Of a DNA stretch of 64,000 nt, positions 55,625 to 64,000 are shown piece after piece. The position numbers and the translations under genes are program-made. The notes below the pieces were generated by a model that did not search any database, had not been told where the DNA came from, and was given only the letters and a program-made list of their open reading frames with translations. Origin of the DNA: Candidatus Binatia bacterium (lineage in GTDB: Bacteria > Desulfobacterota > Binatia > UBA1149 > CAITLU01); contig DASXOZ010000053.1 in assembly GCA_036493895.1 (NCBI GenBank), forward strand, positions 124,001-188,000, in the 5' to 3' direction. The stretch's first letter is position 1; each line of letters begins with the position of its first letter.

Positions 55625-58600
55625 TCACGGCACGTTGGCGGCGCCGGGCGTCGGCGTGCTGGAGAATTTCCAATCGGTGGCTGCGTCATTGGTATCCGAG
55701 CCGTCCGGCAGACGGGACAGCGAACCGTTGACGGTGTTCGAATCGGCCACGGATACGGGGAGTGCGGTGCCTTCCACAAGCGATACGGTGCCCGGGAACC
55801 CGGTGATCTGGGCCATCGTCATCGACCCTTCGTACGAGAGCGCGTCGATGAGGGTCGAGTGGACAGCATCGATCAGCGCCACTCCGTCCGGTGCGCCGTT
55901 CTGGATGAGACTGGTCACAGCGCCCGCGTCGATCGTCTCTACGCCGGCGGGAACGCTGGACACGACACTGGTGGCACCGACGACGAGATACTGGGAAGCG
56001 GCGAGCGAGCCCGCGGGGCTGAGGTCGAACCGATCGTACTCCGTGTTGCTCCCGCCGTTGACGAGCACGAGCGCGATGCCGCTGAGGCTGATGGGCGCGG
56101 AGGTCGGGTTGAAGACCTCGACGAACTCCGCCGCATCGGTGCCGACGTTGTCGTAGTCGATTTCGTTGATGACCAGGCTGGTCGCGCTGCCGGGCGCCAC
56201 GATGGTCAGGTCCGCCGACAGCATCGAGCCGAGGGTCGCGTCGATCTGCGCGGACGTCTCCGTGTTCGCATCGTCATAGTCGAACGTCGCGCTGAACTGG
56301 TCGGCCGGCACGAGGACGCTGGGCGGAATGGTGCCCGCATCCGCGGGAGTCAGCGACAACGCGACCGAGCTGCCGCCGGGTGACGCCGGGATGTCCAGCG
56401 TCACCGTGAAGGTGCGCGTCCCGCCCTGCACCACCGATGTCGTCGCAGGCTGAAGGTCCACGAGCACCGGCGTTTCCGAGGTGCCGATCACGCGAACGTG
56501 CGCAACGAGATTTGCCGCTCCGAACGTCGCCGTCAGCGTCACGTCGGCGGACTGCGCCAGGCCGTTGATGTGCACCTGCGCGCTCGTCTGCCCCGAGAGG
56601 ATCGTCACGCCGCCGCCGACGATCGTCAGCGAAGCCGGATCCGAGGTGGCGATCGCCACGAAGGTGTCCTGCGCGACCGGCCCGTTCATCGTCACCGCCA
56701 GCGGAGTCTGGAAGGTCGGCACGTCGCTGTCGCCTTGGCGCGCGTACGAGAGCGGCGGCGAAAAACCCGTCATCGCCGGGCACGGGATCGCGCCAGGGTT
56801 CGGATAACTCGGGCACGCATCGCACGCGTCCCCCTTGCCGTCGCCGTCGATGTCCGCCTGGTCGGCGTTGGCGACGTTCGGACAGTTGTCCGTTGCGTTC
56901 GGGATGCCGTCGCTGTCGCGGTCATTCCCGTTGAAGCTGCAGGTCGTTGTGTTCGCGTCCAGAGGGCACGGGTCGCACGCGTCACCGACGCCGTCACCGT
57001 CGGTGTCGGGTTGGACGCCGTTATCGACCGGGCGCGCCGGGTTGAAGATGGTGGGGCAGTTGTCGGTGGCGTTGGCGTAGCCGTCGCCGTCATCGTCGGT
57101 GCCGGTGATGTTGCCGTCGTAGACCGCGGAGCCGTTGACGCTGACGCCGCGGCTCGGAATGCACGTGGGCTCGTTCTGTGGCGTTCCGCAGAAGAAATCC
57201 GGGTAGACGCTGCCGACGGAGGTCTGGAGCGCGGAATACGTCTTCCCGATCTCGCCCGTCAGGCAGACCTGCTTGCTGCTGCCGCAGACATCGACGGTGT
57301 CGCAGGAGCCCGTGTCCGGGATGGCCCCGATGGTGGCGGCATCGCCGTAGAGCGGCTTGCCGCTGCGAAGGACGAGCGAGACGTCCTGGGGTTGTGCATC
57401 GATCACCGCGCGGTAACCGTCGTGGTCGGCCTCGCTGAAAACGGCAATGTCCGCCGCGTAGCCCGGCGCGAGCAGGCCGATGGCGTCGTCCAGGGCCGCA
57501 GCGGCAGCGCTGTTGGTGGTCGCCATCGACCAGAGGTCCCGGTTGCTGAAGCTGTGATGGAGGTAGCCAGCGTTGAACTGGTCGGCGCACTCGAGCTCGC
57601 GCAGCATGTTCATCGAGCCGGAAACGTTCCAGTCCGTCCCGAGCGCGACGGTGCCGCCCATTCGCGCGAATACCTGAGCCGCCGCCGTATCGCCGTAGAG
57701 CGCAATGTTCGAACGCGGCGACCAGATGAGCTTGCTGCCCTCGGCCTCCATCACTGCGAGATCGACGGAGGTCAGACCCACGCCGCCGATCACGGCCGTC
57801 TTGCTCTGCACGATGTCGTTCGGAGAATTGCTGAGGCAGTAGAATTCGTTTTCCGAGTACGCATCGACACCTTCGGCAATGTGCGGCTCGTAGGAGTCGG
57901 CGGCTGTGAAGGTCGCGTCGGACGGCGTGATGGCGCCCGTAAACTGATCGCAGGTGGGCGTGGGCGGGAACGTCGGCGGACTGCTGTCGTTGAGCGGGAA
58001 GTTGTCGTAGTCCACCGCCGGACGAGCGAGCCCTTCCTCCATCGTGGCCTTGTCGAGGTTTCTCAGCAGGCCGGTCTGACCGCCGCTGCCGGCGATCGAG
58101 GTCGTGCCTGCCATCAACCCGCGCAGCTCGGCCCAGCTGATCTCGTCCCCACTTGCACCACCGGCAGCCGGGATCAACGTGTGGCCGTGAAGGCCACTGC
58201 GCCACTCGTGGCGATCCTCGTAGCGCTCGGCCGTCGCGGCATACGGGGAGTTCTGGTCGAAGGTGAGGTGGTCGTGCGTGTTGACCAGGCCAGGCGAGAT
58301 CGCCGCCTGCGGACAACTGATGACGGTAGCAGTGGACGCCGTCGTCGCGCAGCTTCCCGCGCAGGCGGCCGAGCAACCTGCCTGAACGATGATGCCCTGG
58401 GAATCGATCACGACCTGTCCGCCGCGGTAGATCGTCGTCGGCGTCAGGACGTCTCCGAGGATCACCCGGCCGGCGTCGCCCGCGGTCACTTCGCAAGTGC
58501 CCGATGAAAGCGGCGCAAGCTGCTGGCAGAAGGTCTCGCCGGCAGGTGCATAGCACTGGCCGCTGTCGCCCGGTGCGGCAATGAGAAGATCCTGGTTCGT

Positions 58601-59086
58601 GTCGGCCGCGTCGATGCAGGTGTCCACGCCGGCGCACTCGGTTGCCGTTGCCTTCGCGCTGCTGAGGCACTTGTCGGCGAGCGTTCCGTCGGTCTTGTAC
58701 TTCGTGCGGATCTTGCAGTTCACCGAGCCGTCGGCAACGCTGGTGTAGATGCAAGGCCGCGCGCCGACGATCGCGCTGCGGCCGCAGCGCGAGTTCTTGT
58801 AGAACTTCTTGAGCGTGCCGAGGCAGGGCTTGCGCACGGACGTGAGCGAGGCCATCTGCGTCTTGATGCAGGCGGCAAAATCGGAGCGGGCGTGGCCGTC
58901 GCTGCCGTCATAGGTGGCGCAGGGACAGGCGGCGTCGATGGTGGTGCGCGCGTCGCGCAGTGCCTGCGCGTCGCCGGCGACGATCGGGTCGCTGCCGATC
59001 AGGCACGACGTCGGGCCCGCGACGGCTGCGGTCGGCGCAAGAAAAACAATCGACGCGGCAACGGCGCACCAGAACGATCGAAGCAT
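55625..59086 (-). CDS. Secreted amidohydrolase - TSP3 repeat - lamin-tail chimera
   Basis: The protein has 1153 residues. After a signal peptide (1-23) come a Cys-rich helical module (about 25-205), an amidohydrolase barrel (about 215-600), calcium-binding thrombospondin type 3 repeats (about 660-755), Ig/Calx-like beta domains, and a lamin-tail domain (about 966-1110). Metal-binding NTHDHLTF is near 269 and GTDWNVSG near 485. The TSP3 region reads [15 protein letters not shown] and [18 protein letters not shown] domains occur in secreted bacterial proteins, often with nucleases or other surface enzymes. The amidohydrolase resembles cytosine-deaminase/imidazolonepropionase-type enzymes acting outside the cell; the substrate is unknown. 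Confidence 0.85.
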   Translation of the reverse strand: MLRSFWCAVAASIVFLAPTAAVAGPTSCLIGSDPIVAGDAQALRDARTTIDAACPCATYDGSDGHARSDFAACIKTQMASLTSVRKPCLGTLKKFYKNSRCGRSAIVGARPCIYTSVADGSVNCKIRTKYKTDGTLADKCLSSAKATATECAGVDTCIDAADTNQDLLIAAPGDSGQCYAPAGETFCQQLAPLSSGTCEVTAGDAGRVILGDVLTPTTIYRGGQVVIDSQGIIVQAGCSAACAGSCATTASTATVISCPQAAISPGLVNTHDHLTFDQNSPYAATAERYEDRHEWRSGLHGHTLIPAAGGASGDEISWAELRGLMAGTTSIAGSGGQTGLLRNLDKATMEEGLARPAVDYDNFPLNDSSPPTFPPTPTCDQFTGAITPSDATFTAADSYEPHIAEGVDAYSENEFYCLSNSPNDIVQSKTAVIGGVGLTSVDLAVMEAEGSKLIWSPRSNIALYGDTAAAQVFARMGGTVALGTDWNVSGSMNMLRELECADQFNAGYLHHSFSNRDLWSMATTNSAAAAALDDAIGLLAPGYAADIAVFSEADHDGYRAVIDAQPQDVSLVLRSGKPLYGDAATIGAIPDTGSCDTVDVCGSSKQVCLTGEIGKTYSALQTSVGSVYPDFFCGTPQNEPTCIPSRGVSVNGSAVYDGNITGTDDDGDGYANATDNCPTIFNPARPVDNGVQPDTDGDGVGDACDPCPLDANTTTCSFNGNDRDSDGIPNATDNCPNVANADQADIDGDGKGDACDACPSYPNPGAIPCPAMTGFSPPLSYARQGDSDVPTFQTPLAVTMNGPVAQDTFVAIATSDPASLTIVGGGVTILSGQTSAQVHINGLAQSADVTLTATFGAANLVAHVRVIGTSETPVLVDLQPATTSVVQGGTRTFTVTLDIPASPGGSSVALSLTPADAGTIPPSVLVPADQFSATFDYDDANTETSAQIDATLGSMLSADLTIVAPGSATSLVINEIDYDNVGTDAAEFVEVFNPTSAPISLSGIALVLVNGGSNTEYDRFDLSPAGSLAASQYLVVGATSVVSSVPAGVETIDAGAVTSLIQNGAPDGVALIDAVHSTLIDALSYEGSMTMAQITGFPGTVSLVEGTALPVSVADSNTVNGSLSRLPDGSDTNDAATDWKFSSTPTPGAANVP

Positions 59087-59233
59087 GGCTAACCCCCCGG
59101 CTGCGGCCCCTCCGGCCGCGAAATCGAAGGTCGCATACTCGCCTGCCGCCGGGGCTCACGCAACAGCCTGGCGGGGCCTGCGCTCGAAGCGGCGGCGCGT
59201 ATCGCCGGGTGGGCCGGCCAGCGCCGTGGTCTC

Positions 59234-59974
59234 TCAGCTGCCGGCGTTTCGTACCGCCCGAACGCTGAACGTGCTGACCTTCGGCGAAGCGAACGCACCA
59301 CCGACCGAGAACGACACTGCGAACGCGTCGGCGGGAATGCTCGCCAGCGTCGTCGACGACCAGTACTGCAGGCCTTCGGTGCAGCTGCACTGGGACAACG
59401 TGCAGCTCGGGGCGCAATCATGATTGAAAATCGACTTCACGGTCGAGCCGCTGGAAGCCGCATCGGCACTGTAGTCGACGATCGACTCGAGCTCGCGGAC
59501 GTTCGGCAAGCGCCAGTCGTTGTGACCGGCGAAGTTGTCCGAGTTGAGCCCCGCGATCTTCTCGAAGGACTGAACCCAGGTGAGCGCCTGGGCAACGTCA
59601 TGGACTCCGCCGGCGTGGCCGAGTTTCTCCCACACCAGATTCGTTGAAGTGTCGGCAATGGTGCCGTCGCCGTTGGAGACGTAGTGAAGGTCGACACCGA
59701 TTTGCAGCGCTCCGTCTTCACGCGGCGTCGATTGGCACGAGATCGGCGTGCCGTCCGCCGTCCAGCAGGTCGTCTGCCCGGTAACCAGGGGATTGGCGTC
59801 GTCGCAGGTCAGCGTCACCTGTTGCCCGACCGAAAATTTGAGGACTTTGAGCGCATCCGACGCGGTGACGCTTCCACTCTTGTCGACGTCGCCGCAGTCG
59901 CCGGCACCGAGATGGGGCGATGCGACGAGGATCAAAAGGGTGACAACCGCGGACAGGCCACAACGACGGCGCAT
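59234..59974 (-). CDS. Secreted DUF1566 protein with dockerin-like calcium repeat
   Basis: The protein has 246 residues with a Sec signal (RCGLSAVVTLLILVASP). GDVDKSGSVTASDALKVLKFS at about residues 27-47 resembles one half of a type I dockerin/EF-hand. The C-terminal domain carries the DUF1566/Lcl pattern: WEKLG, DWRLPNVRELESIVDY, YWSSTT and VRAVRN. DUF1566 domains are found on cell surfaces and adhesion proteins. It sits between two other secreted-protein genes in the same direction, and may be part of a surface set. Confidence 0.82.
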   Translation of the reverse strand: MRRRCGLSAVVTLLILVASPHLGAGDCGDVDKSGSVTASDALKVLKFSVGQQVTLTCDDANPLVTGQTTCWTADGTPISCQSTPREDGALQIGVDLHYVSNGDGTIADTSTNLVWEKLGHAGGVHDVAQALTWVQSFEKIAGLNSDNFAGHNDWRLPNVRELESIVDYSADAASSGSTVKSIFNHDCAPSCTLSQCSCTEGLQYWSSTTLASIPADAFAVSFSVGGAFASPKVSTFSVRAVRNAGS

Positions 59975-60102
59975 GGAATTCCTCCTCCTCCCCGATTACC
60001 CCGACCCGCAAGATGGGCGCGCGTGCGCGGGGGGAACAAGCGGGAGGCGTTTGGTGCGCCCCCCATGTTGCGGGAAATTCCACCGCTGCGGGGTTGTCTC
60101 CT

Positions 60103-61461
60103 CTAGAGGCCGCCCGAGCCCTTGCCTTCGACGCACTCGGGCGCGTCGAAATGCGCCTGGTCCACGGTCGCCGGCGCAAGCGTCGGTGAGGACACGAAGC
60201 TCGGCGTCGTGAAATCGAACAGCTCGAGCAGCGGCCTCGCATTCGCGTCACGCGCCGTCAGTGCCGGCAGGTCGAAGCGGTTCTCGATGAAGCGCAGGAT
60301 CGACGTGTGGTCGTAGACCTTGTGGCCGACATAGTGAGGCCGCGCCCACGGGGAGACCGCGACGAACGGCACGCGGAATCCGTAGCGGTCGAACTGGCCG
60401 GGCTCGTCGGTCGCCGCCAGCATCGGCGGGATGTCGTCGGGGATGCAGGCCGGCGGCGGCGCAACGTGGTCGTAGAAGCCGCCGTGCTCGTCATAGGTAA
60501 GAAACAGCGCCGAGCGGTCCCACTGCGGGCTCGTCATCAGCGCATCGACGACCTGCGCGACGTGCTGCTGCCCGAGCTGGATGTTGGCCGTGGGATGCTC
60601 GTCATCCTCGGTGTCCGAGCTCGCGATGAACGTCGGATCGATGAACGCGACCTGGGGGAGGTTGCCGGCCGCGGCATCGACGAGGAACTGGCTCATCGGC
60701 GCGAGGTGGCTCGCGTCGCTGTTGCGCACGTACGCGAACAGCGCCGCGAACGGAATCTCCTCGAAGTAGATCTTCCACGTAACCTGCGGCGTCGCCTCGT
60801 CCATCAGGTTGAAGATCGAGCGCTGGTCGTAGGCGGTGGCAGGATCGCACGGCTGCTGGCAGTCCTGCGGAAAATCGTTCGCGATGTGGCCGAACGAAGT
60901 GCCGGCCAGGAGGAAGAAGCGATTCGGGAAGGTCTGCGACAGCACCGAGCAGAAGTAGCGGTCGGCCATCGCGAAGGTGCTCGCGAGCGAGTAATAGAAC
61001 GGGATGTCGGCGCTGTCGTGCCAGCCCATCGTGCGGCTTCCGGTGGGGTCGGCGCTGTTGACGTTCTGCGCGGTGAATCCGTCCATCTTCCCGTTGTCCC
61101 ACTCCTTGTGGGAACCACTCCATGAGTGGTCGAGGTCGGCAACCTCGCAGTACAGGTCCTGGTGGAACGGAGCGATCGGCATCGTCGCATCGACGGGATT
61201 CGGATTGGGAGTCGTCGGTTCGGCCGCAGTCTTCGGCTGCCCTTCGCTGTGGAGCTGACCGAAGTAGTGATCGAAGGAGCGGTTCTCCTGCATCACGACG
61301 ACGATGTGATCGATCGGGATCTGATCGCCGTGAATCTGCTTTCCCGGAGACTCGGACGGAAGCGCGCCGGCGGCGTACTTGCAGCGGGCGCCGGCAAGAC
61401 CGGCCGTGGACGTGGCGAAGACGACGGCAAGCGTCGCGGCGAAAATGACGACAGGCTTCAT
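60103..61461 (-). CDS. Secreted phospholipase C/acid phosphatase-like phosphoesterase
   Basis: The protein has 452 residues, exported by a Sec signal (1-23). It has the phosphoesterase-family core VVMQENRSFDHYFG (Glu59, Asn60 as metal ligands), then FLTYDEHGGFYDHVAPP in the C-terminal half. This is the alkaline-phosphatase-superfamily group including bacterial phospholipase C and AcpA-type acid phosphatases. The acceptor (phospholipid or phosphomonoester) cannot be told from sequence. It would scavenge phosphate or remodel lipids outside the cell. Confidence 0.9.
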   Translation of the reverse strand: MKPVVIFAATLAVVFATSTAGLAGARCKYAAGALPSESPGKQIHGDQIPIDHIVVVMQENRSFDHYFGQLHSEGQPKTAAEPTTPNPNPVDATMPIAPFHQDLYCEVADLDHSWSGSHKEWDNGKMDGFTAQNVNSADPTGSRTMGWHDSADIPFYYSLASTFAMADRYFCSVLSQTFPNRFFLLAGTSFGHIANDFPQDCQQPCDPATAYDQRSIFNLMDEATPQVTWKIYFEEIPFAALFAYVRNSDASHLAPMSQFLVDAAAGNLPQVAFIDPTFIASSDTEDDEHPTANIQLGQQHVAQVVDALMTSPQWDRSALFLTYDEHGGFYDHVAPPPACIPDDIPPMLAATDEPGQFDRYGFRVPFVAVSPWARPHYVGHKVYDHTSILRFIENRFDLPALTARDANARPLLELFDFTTPSFVSSPTLAPATVDQAHFDAPECVEGKGSGGL

Positions 61462-61538
61462 GGCTCCTCCCTCACCCGCGGCGCCGGAGCCCGGCGTTCA
61501 CTTCGGGTGATCGTGATGTGCGGCCCAGCAACCGCCTT

Positions 61539-61583
61539 ACAAAATTGTTAGCTGGCCTTCGTCGTACCTGTCAACAACGTTGT
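61539..61583 (-). promoter_or_regulatory. Candidate promoter with two ACAA-N2-TTGT motifs
   Basis: On the minus strand a consensus -35 TTGACA (61574-61569) is followed after 18 bases by TAACAA (61550-61545), about 85 bp before the phosphoesterase start. Perfect palindrome ACAACGTTGT (61574-61583) touches the -35, and ACAAAATTGT (61539-61548) overlaps the -10. The two motifs are 35 bp apart and could be a pair of regulator sites. Confidence 0.5.
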
Positions 61584-61678
61584 AAGTAAGTTCCCGGTTC
61601 AGACGCGATCCACGCGTGCGACCTCGCCGCTCGCTGAAGAACACCTAACTGACCGAACTCTCAGGGGAATTGAGGGAT

Positions 61679-62152
61679 CTACGACCGTGGGTTCCAGAGC
61701 AGCGGCGTCACGTCCGGCTCCACCCATCCAAGGCGGGCCGGGACCGACATCAGCCTTTCGCGAGACCAGTACTGCAGCGGGAGGTCTTTTGCCCCGAAGC
61801 GTTCGATCAGATCGGCCGCAAGCTCGTCGAGGCCGCGGGCACGGTCGGCCGACGCCAGGAACGTCGCGATGCGCCAGACGTAGAACCGCGTGATCGACTC
61901 GTGGTAGCCGCCGGTTTCGGTATTGGCGACGCCGTGACTTTCGTTGAGGGCGCGGATGCGGGCGCGAAGCAGCGCGAGCGCTTCGTCGGCGCCGTGATGC
62001 GCGACGTGCCACAGTCCGACGCGAAGGTGCGCGTGATGGGTCCAGCACGTTTTCGGCAACGTGAGCGCGACGAACGCAGCCGCGATTTCTTCGACGCTCC
62101 CGCCGCCGGCGGCAACCCGCGAAGCGACCAGCGTCCCCTCCCCTGCGCTCAT
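61679..62152 (-). CDS. Conserved-type protein of unknown function (His-rich)
   Basis: This 157-residue soluble protein has a helical pattern with CWTHHAHLRVGLWHVAHHG, then ALALLRARIRALNESHGV and GYHESITRFYVWRI. These resemble an uncharacterised family of about 150 residues with conserved His and H-E. The histidine/glutamate content hints at metal binding, which is inference. The start ATG overlaps the stop of the RND gene (ATGA), so both belong to one operon. Confidence 0.7.
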   Translation of the reverse strand: MSAGEGTLVASRVAAGGGSVEEIAAAFVALTLPKTCWTHHAHLRVGLWHVAHHGADEALALLRARIRALNESHGVANTETGGYHESITRFYVWRIATFLASADRARGLDELAADLIERFGAKDLPLQYWSRERLMSVPARLGWVEPDVTPLLWNPRS

Positions 62153-64000
62153 GGCACCACCGGCACCGCCGTGCGTCGCGACGAAGACCAGCGCTCCAGG
62201 TACAGGTAAACCACCGGCGTGATGTAGAGCGTCAGCACCTGGGAGACGATGAGCCCGCCGACCACGGCGACGCCGAGCGGCTGGCGCAGCTCGGCGCCGG
62301 AGCCGATGCCGAGCGCGATCGGCAAGGTGCCGAACATCGCCGCCATCGTCGTCATCATGATCGGGCGGAAGCGCAGCAGGCACGCCGCGCGGATCGCACC
62401 GAACGCATCCTGTCCTTCGGCGCGCGCCGAGATTGCGAAGTCCACCATCATGATCGCGTTCTTCTTGACGATGCCGATCAGCATGATGACGCCGACGAAT
62501 GCGATGACGCTCAGGTCCATGCCCATCACCCGCAGCGCGACGACGGCGCCGATGCCGGCCGACGGCAGTCCCGAAAGAATCGTGATCGGATGGATGAAGC
62601 TCTCGTAGAGCATCCCGAGAATGATGTAGATGACGATGATCGCCAGCACGATCAGCGTGCCCTGTCCCCTGGCCGAGTCCTCGAATACCTGCGCCGAGCC
62701 CGCGAAACCGCCGGTAATCGTCTCCGGAATCTCCAGGCGCCGCGAGATCTGGTCGATCCCCGTGACCGCGTCGCTAAGAGCCGCGCCGCCGGCAAGATCG
62801 AACGAGATCGTCACCGCGGGCATCTGGCCCTGGTGATTGACCGACAGCGGGCCGATTGCGCGCTGCACCGTCGCCAGCGACGACAGCGAGATCGAGGTCG
62901 GCCCCTCGCCCTTGATCGGGGTGTTCTCGATGTCCTCGGGAGTCGGATCGCGGCCGACAGTGCGCTCGAGGATTACCGCGTACTGGTTGGACGGAGTGAA
63001 CAGCGTCGCGATCTGCGCGTCGCCGAATGACGCGTACAGCGCGCGGCGCACGTCGTCGTCGGTGACTCCGAGCGAGGCGGCCTTGGCGCGGTCGATGTCG
63101 ACGATGGCCTTGAGGCTCTTGAGCTGAAGGTCGGAGGTCACGTCGCGAAAGCGTGGGTCGGCCGCCATCGCTTCCTGCATCTTTTCCGACCACACCGAAA
63201 GCTGCGGGAAATCGGACGACTGAAGGGTGTACTGGTACAGGCTCTTGGTCAGCCGCGTTCCGACCGACAGGTTCTGTACCGGCTGAAGAAAGATGTTGAG
63301 GCCCTCGACCTCGCGCGTGGCTGCGCGGATGCGACCCATGACCGTGAAGATCGAGTCGCGCTGGTCGGCGGGCTTCAGGCTCATGAACATGCGGGCGGCG
63401 TTGGTCGCACCGCGGCCTCCGCCGATGCCGAAGAAGATGGAGTCGACGGCGGGGTCGGCGTTGACGATGTCGCTGACGCGCTGGAGCTTGGCGACCATCG
63501 CGTCGAACGAAACGTCCTGGGCCGCCTCGGCCTGCCCGAAGATGAAGCCGATGTCTTCGAGCGGGAAAAAGCCCTTCGGGACCGTCATGAAAGACCAGAC
63601 GCTGGCGCCCAGCGTCAGGAACGTCACCCCGAGCATGATGCGCCGGTGGTGAAGCGTCCAGTCGAGAGTGCGCGCGTAAAAGCGCGTGAGCGCCTGGAAG
63701 CTGCCGACCGACGCAGCCGCGTGGCCGTGCGCGGAGTCCTCCGGCGCCGACTTCAGCACGCGACTGCACATCATCGGCGTCAGCGTCAGCGCGACGAACG
63801 CCGAGATCAGGATCGCCATGCTGATCGTGACGGCGAACTCGTGGAAGATGCGCCCGACCACGCCGCCCATGAACAGGATCGGGATGAACACGGCGACCAG
63901 CGAGAACGTGATCGAAAGGATCGTGAACTGGATTTCGCGGGCACCGCGCAGCGAGGCTTCCATCGCCGAAAGGCCGCCTTCCATGTGACGCACGACGTTC
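62149..64000 (-). CDS. RND multidrug efflux permease, partial
   Basis: The C-terminal 617 or so residues of an HAE-1/AcrB-type resistance-nodulation-division transporter; the 5' part lies beyond the window. FMGGVVGRIFHEFAVTISMAILISAFVALTLTPMMCSRVL, read in parts, and the terminal VIMLIGIVKKNAIMMVDFA and GLIVSQVLTLYITPVVYLY are characteristic. Sequence is closest in style to MdtB/MdtC permeases. It pumps drugs or metabolites with proton antiport through a tripartite system whose membrane fusion protein and outer-membrane gene should lie upstream. The proton-relay aspartates sit in the missing part. Confidence 0.92.
   Translation of the reverse strand, partial: NVVRHMEGGLSAMEASLRGAREIQFTILSITFSLVAVFIPILFMGGVVGRIFHEFAVTISMAILISAFVALTLTPMMCSRVLKSAPEDSAHGHAAASVGSFQALTRFYARTLDWTLHHRRIMLGVTFLTLGASVWSFMTVPKGFFPLEDIGFIFGQAEAAQDVSFDAMVAKLQRVSDIVNADPAVDSIFFGIGGGRGATNAARMFMSLKPADQRDSIFTVMGRIRAATREVEGLNIFLQPVQNLSVGTRLTKSLYQYTLQSSDFPQLSVWSEKMQEAMAADPRFRDVTSDLQLKSLKAIVDIDRAKAASLGVTDDDVRRALYASFGDAQIATLFTPSNQYAVILERTVGRDPTPEDIENTPIKGEGPTSISLSSLATVQRAIGPLSVNHQGQMPAVTISFDLAGGAALSDAVTGIDQISRRLEIPETITGGFAGSAQVFEDSARGQGTLIVLAIIVIYIILGMLYESFIHPITILSGLPSAGIGAVVALRVMGMDLSVIAFVGVIMLIGIVKKNAIMMVDFAISARAEGQDAFGAIRAACLLRFRPIMMTTMAAMFGTLPIALGIGSGAELRQPLGVAVVGGLIVSQVLTLYITPVVYLYLERWSSSRRTAVPVVP

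Noticed and set aside
59234-59974. A cellulosome component because of the dockerin-like repeat
   Set aside because: Only one half repeat, no cohesin or glycoside hydrolase in the window.

Overview
The window is a 64 kb stretch of very GC-rich bacterial chromosome, densely coded on both strands. It has no rRNA, tRNA, CRISPR array, transposase or phage gene that I can recognise. The content is that of a Gram-negative-type, didermic bacterium: PqiABC/MCE lipid transport, an RND efflux pump, many lipoproteins and secreted proteins. Several secreted proteins are Cys-rich or end in a beta-rich tail. That style, together with a secreted di-haem HzsA-like protein, an alphaproteobacterial/archaeal-type SerC and an ACAD10/11-like acyl-CoA dehydrogenase, reminds me of uncultured deltaproteobacteria-like lineages such as Candidatus Binatota. 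This assignment is inference from style and has not been tested by phylogeny.

Layout. 0-7 kb: a DUF4410 lipoprotein, then an overlapping five-gene operon of two separate PqiA halves, a three-MCE PqiB, a PqiC lipoprotein and a large MscS-type channel. 7-16.6 kb: a MutM/Nei-type glycosylase, an orphan histidine kinase, an adenylate cyclase, Pcm, an amidohydrolase, a GST, and an alpha/beta hydrolase divergent from a TetR regulator across a perfect 22 bp operator-like palindrome. 16.6-22 kb: secreted PQQ-propeller and HzsA-like di-haem proteins. 22-26 kb: a surface-polysaccharide operon (ppnP, flippase, two glycosyltransferases) coupled by TTGA stop/start overlaps. 26-36 kb: serC, a secreted spherulin-4 protein, an Hsp70/J-protein pair, and gnd-zwf-pgl of the oxidative pentose phosphate pathway.

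36-47 kb holds the most interesting block: a KimA-type K+ permease, an NtrC-class activator of AlgB type (with GAFTSA instead of GAFTGA), a KinB-like sensor kinase, and a fusion of the KdpD N-terminal sensor domain with Usp and PTS EIIA(Ntr)-like domains. A near-consensus sigma-54 promoter lies in front and a rho-independent terminator behind. An ammonium transporter, an rRNA methyltransferase and an FKBP isomerase follow. I read the block as a self-contained potassium-uptake signalling unit in which the sigma-54 activator controls its own operon and the EIIA domain links K+ to the nitrogen/phosphate PTS state.

47-52 kb: a copper P1B-ATPase gene whose YHS/metal-binding N-terminus is separated from the pump by one in-frame TAA, a persulfide dioxygenase-rhodanese fusion, and a VapBC-type toxin-antitoxin pair. 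52-62 kb: a fatty acid desaturase, an acyl-CoA dehydrogenase and a run of leftward genes for large secreted proteins (amidohydrolase-TSP3-lamin-tail chimera, dockerin-like/DUF1566 protein, phospholipase C-like phosphoesterase). The right edge cuts an RND efflux permease.
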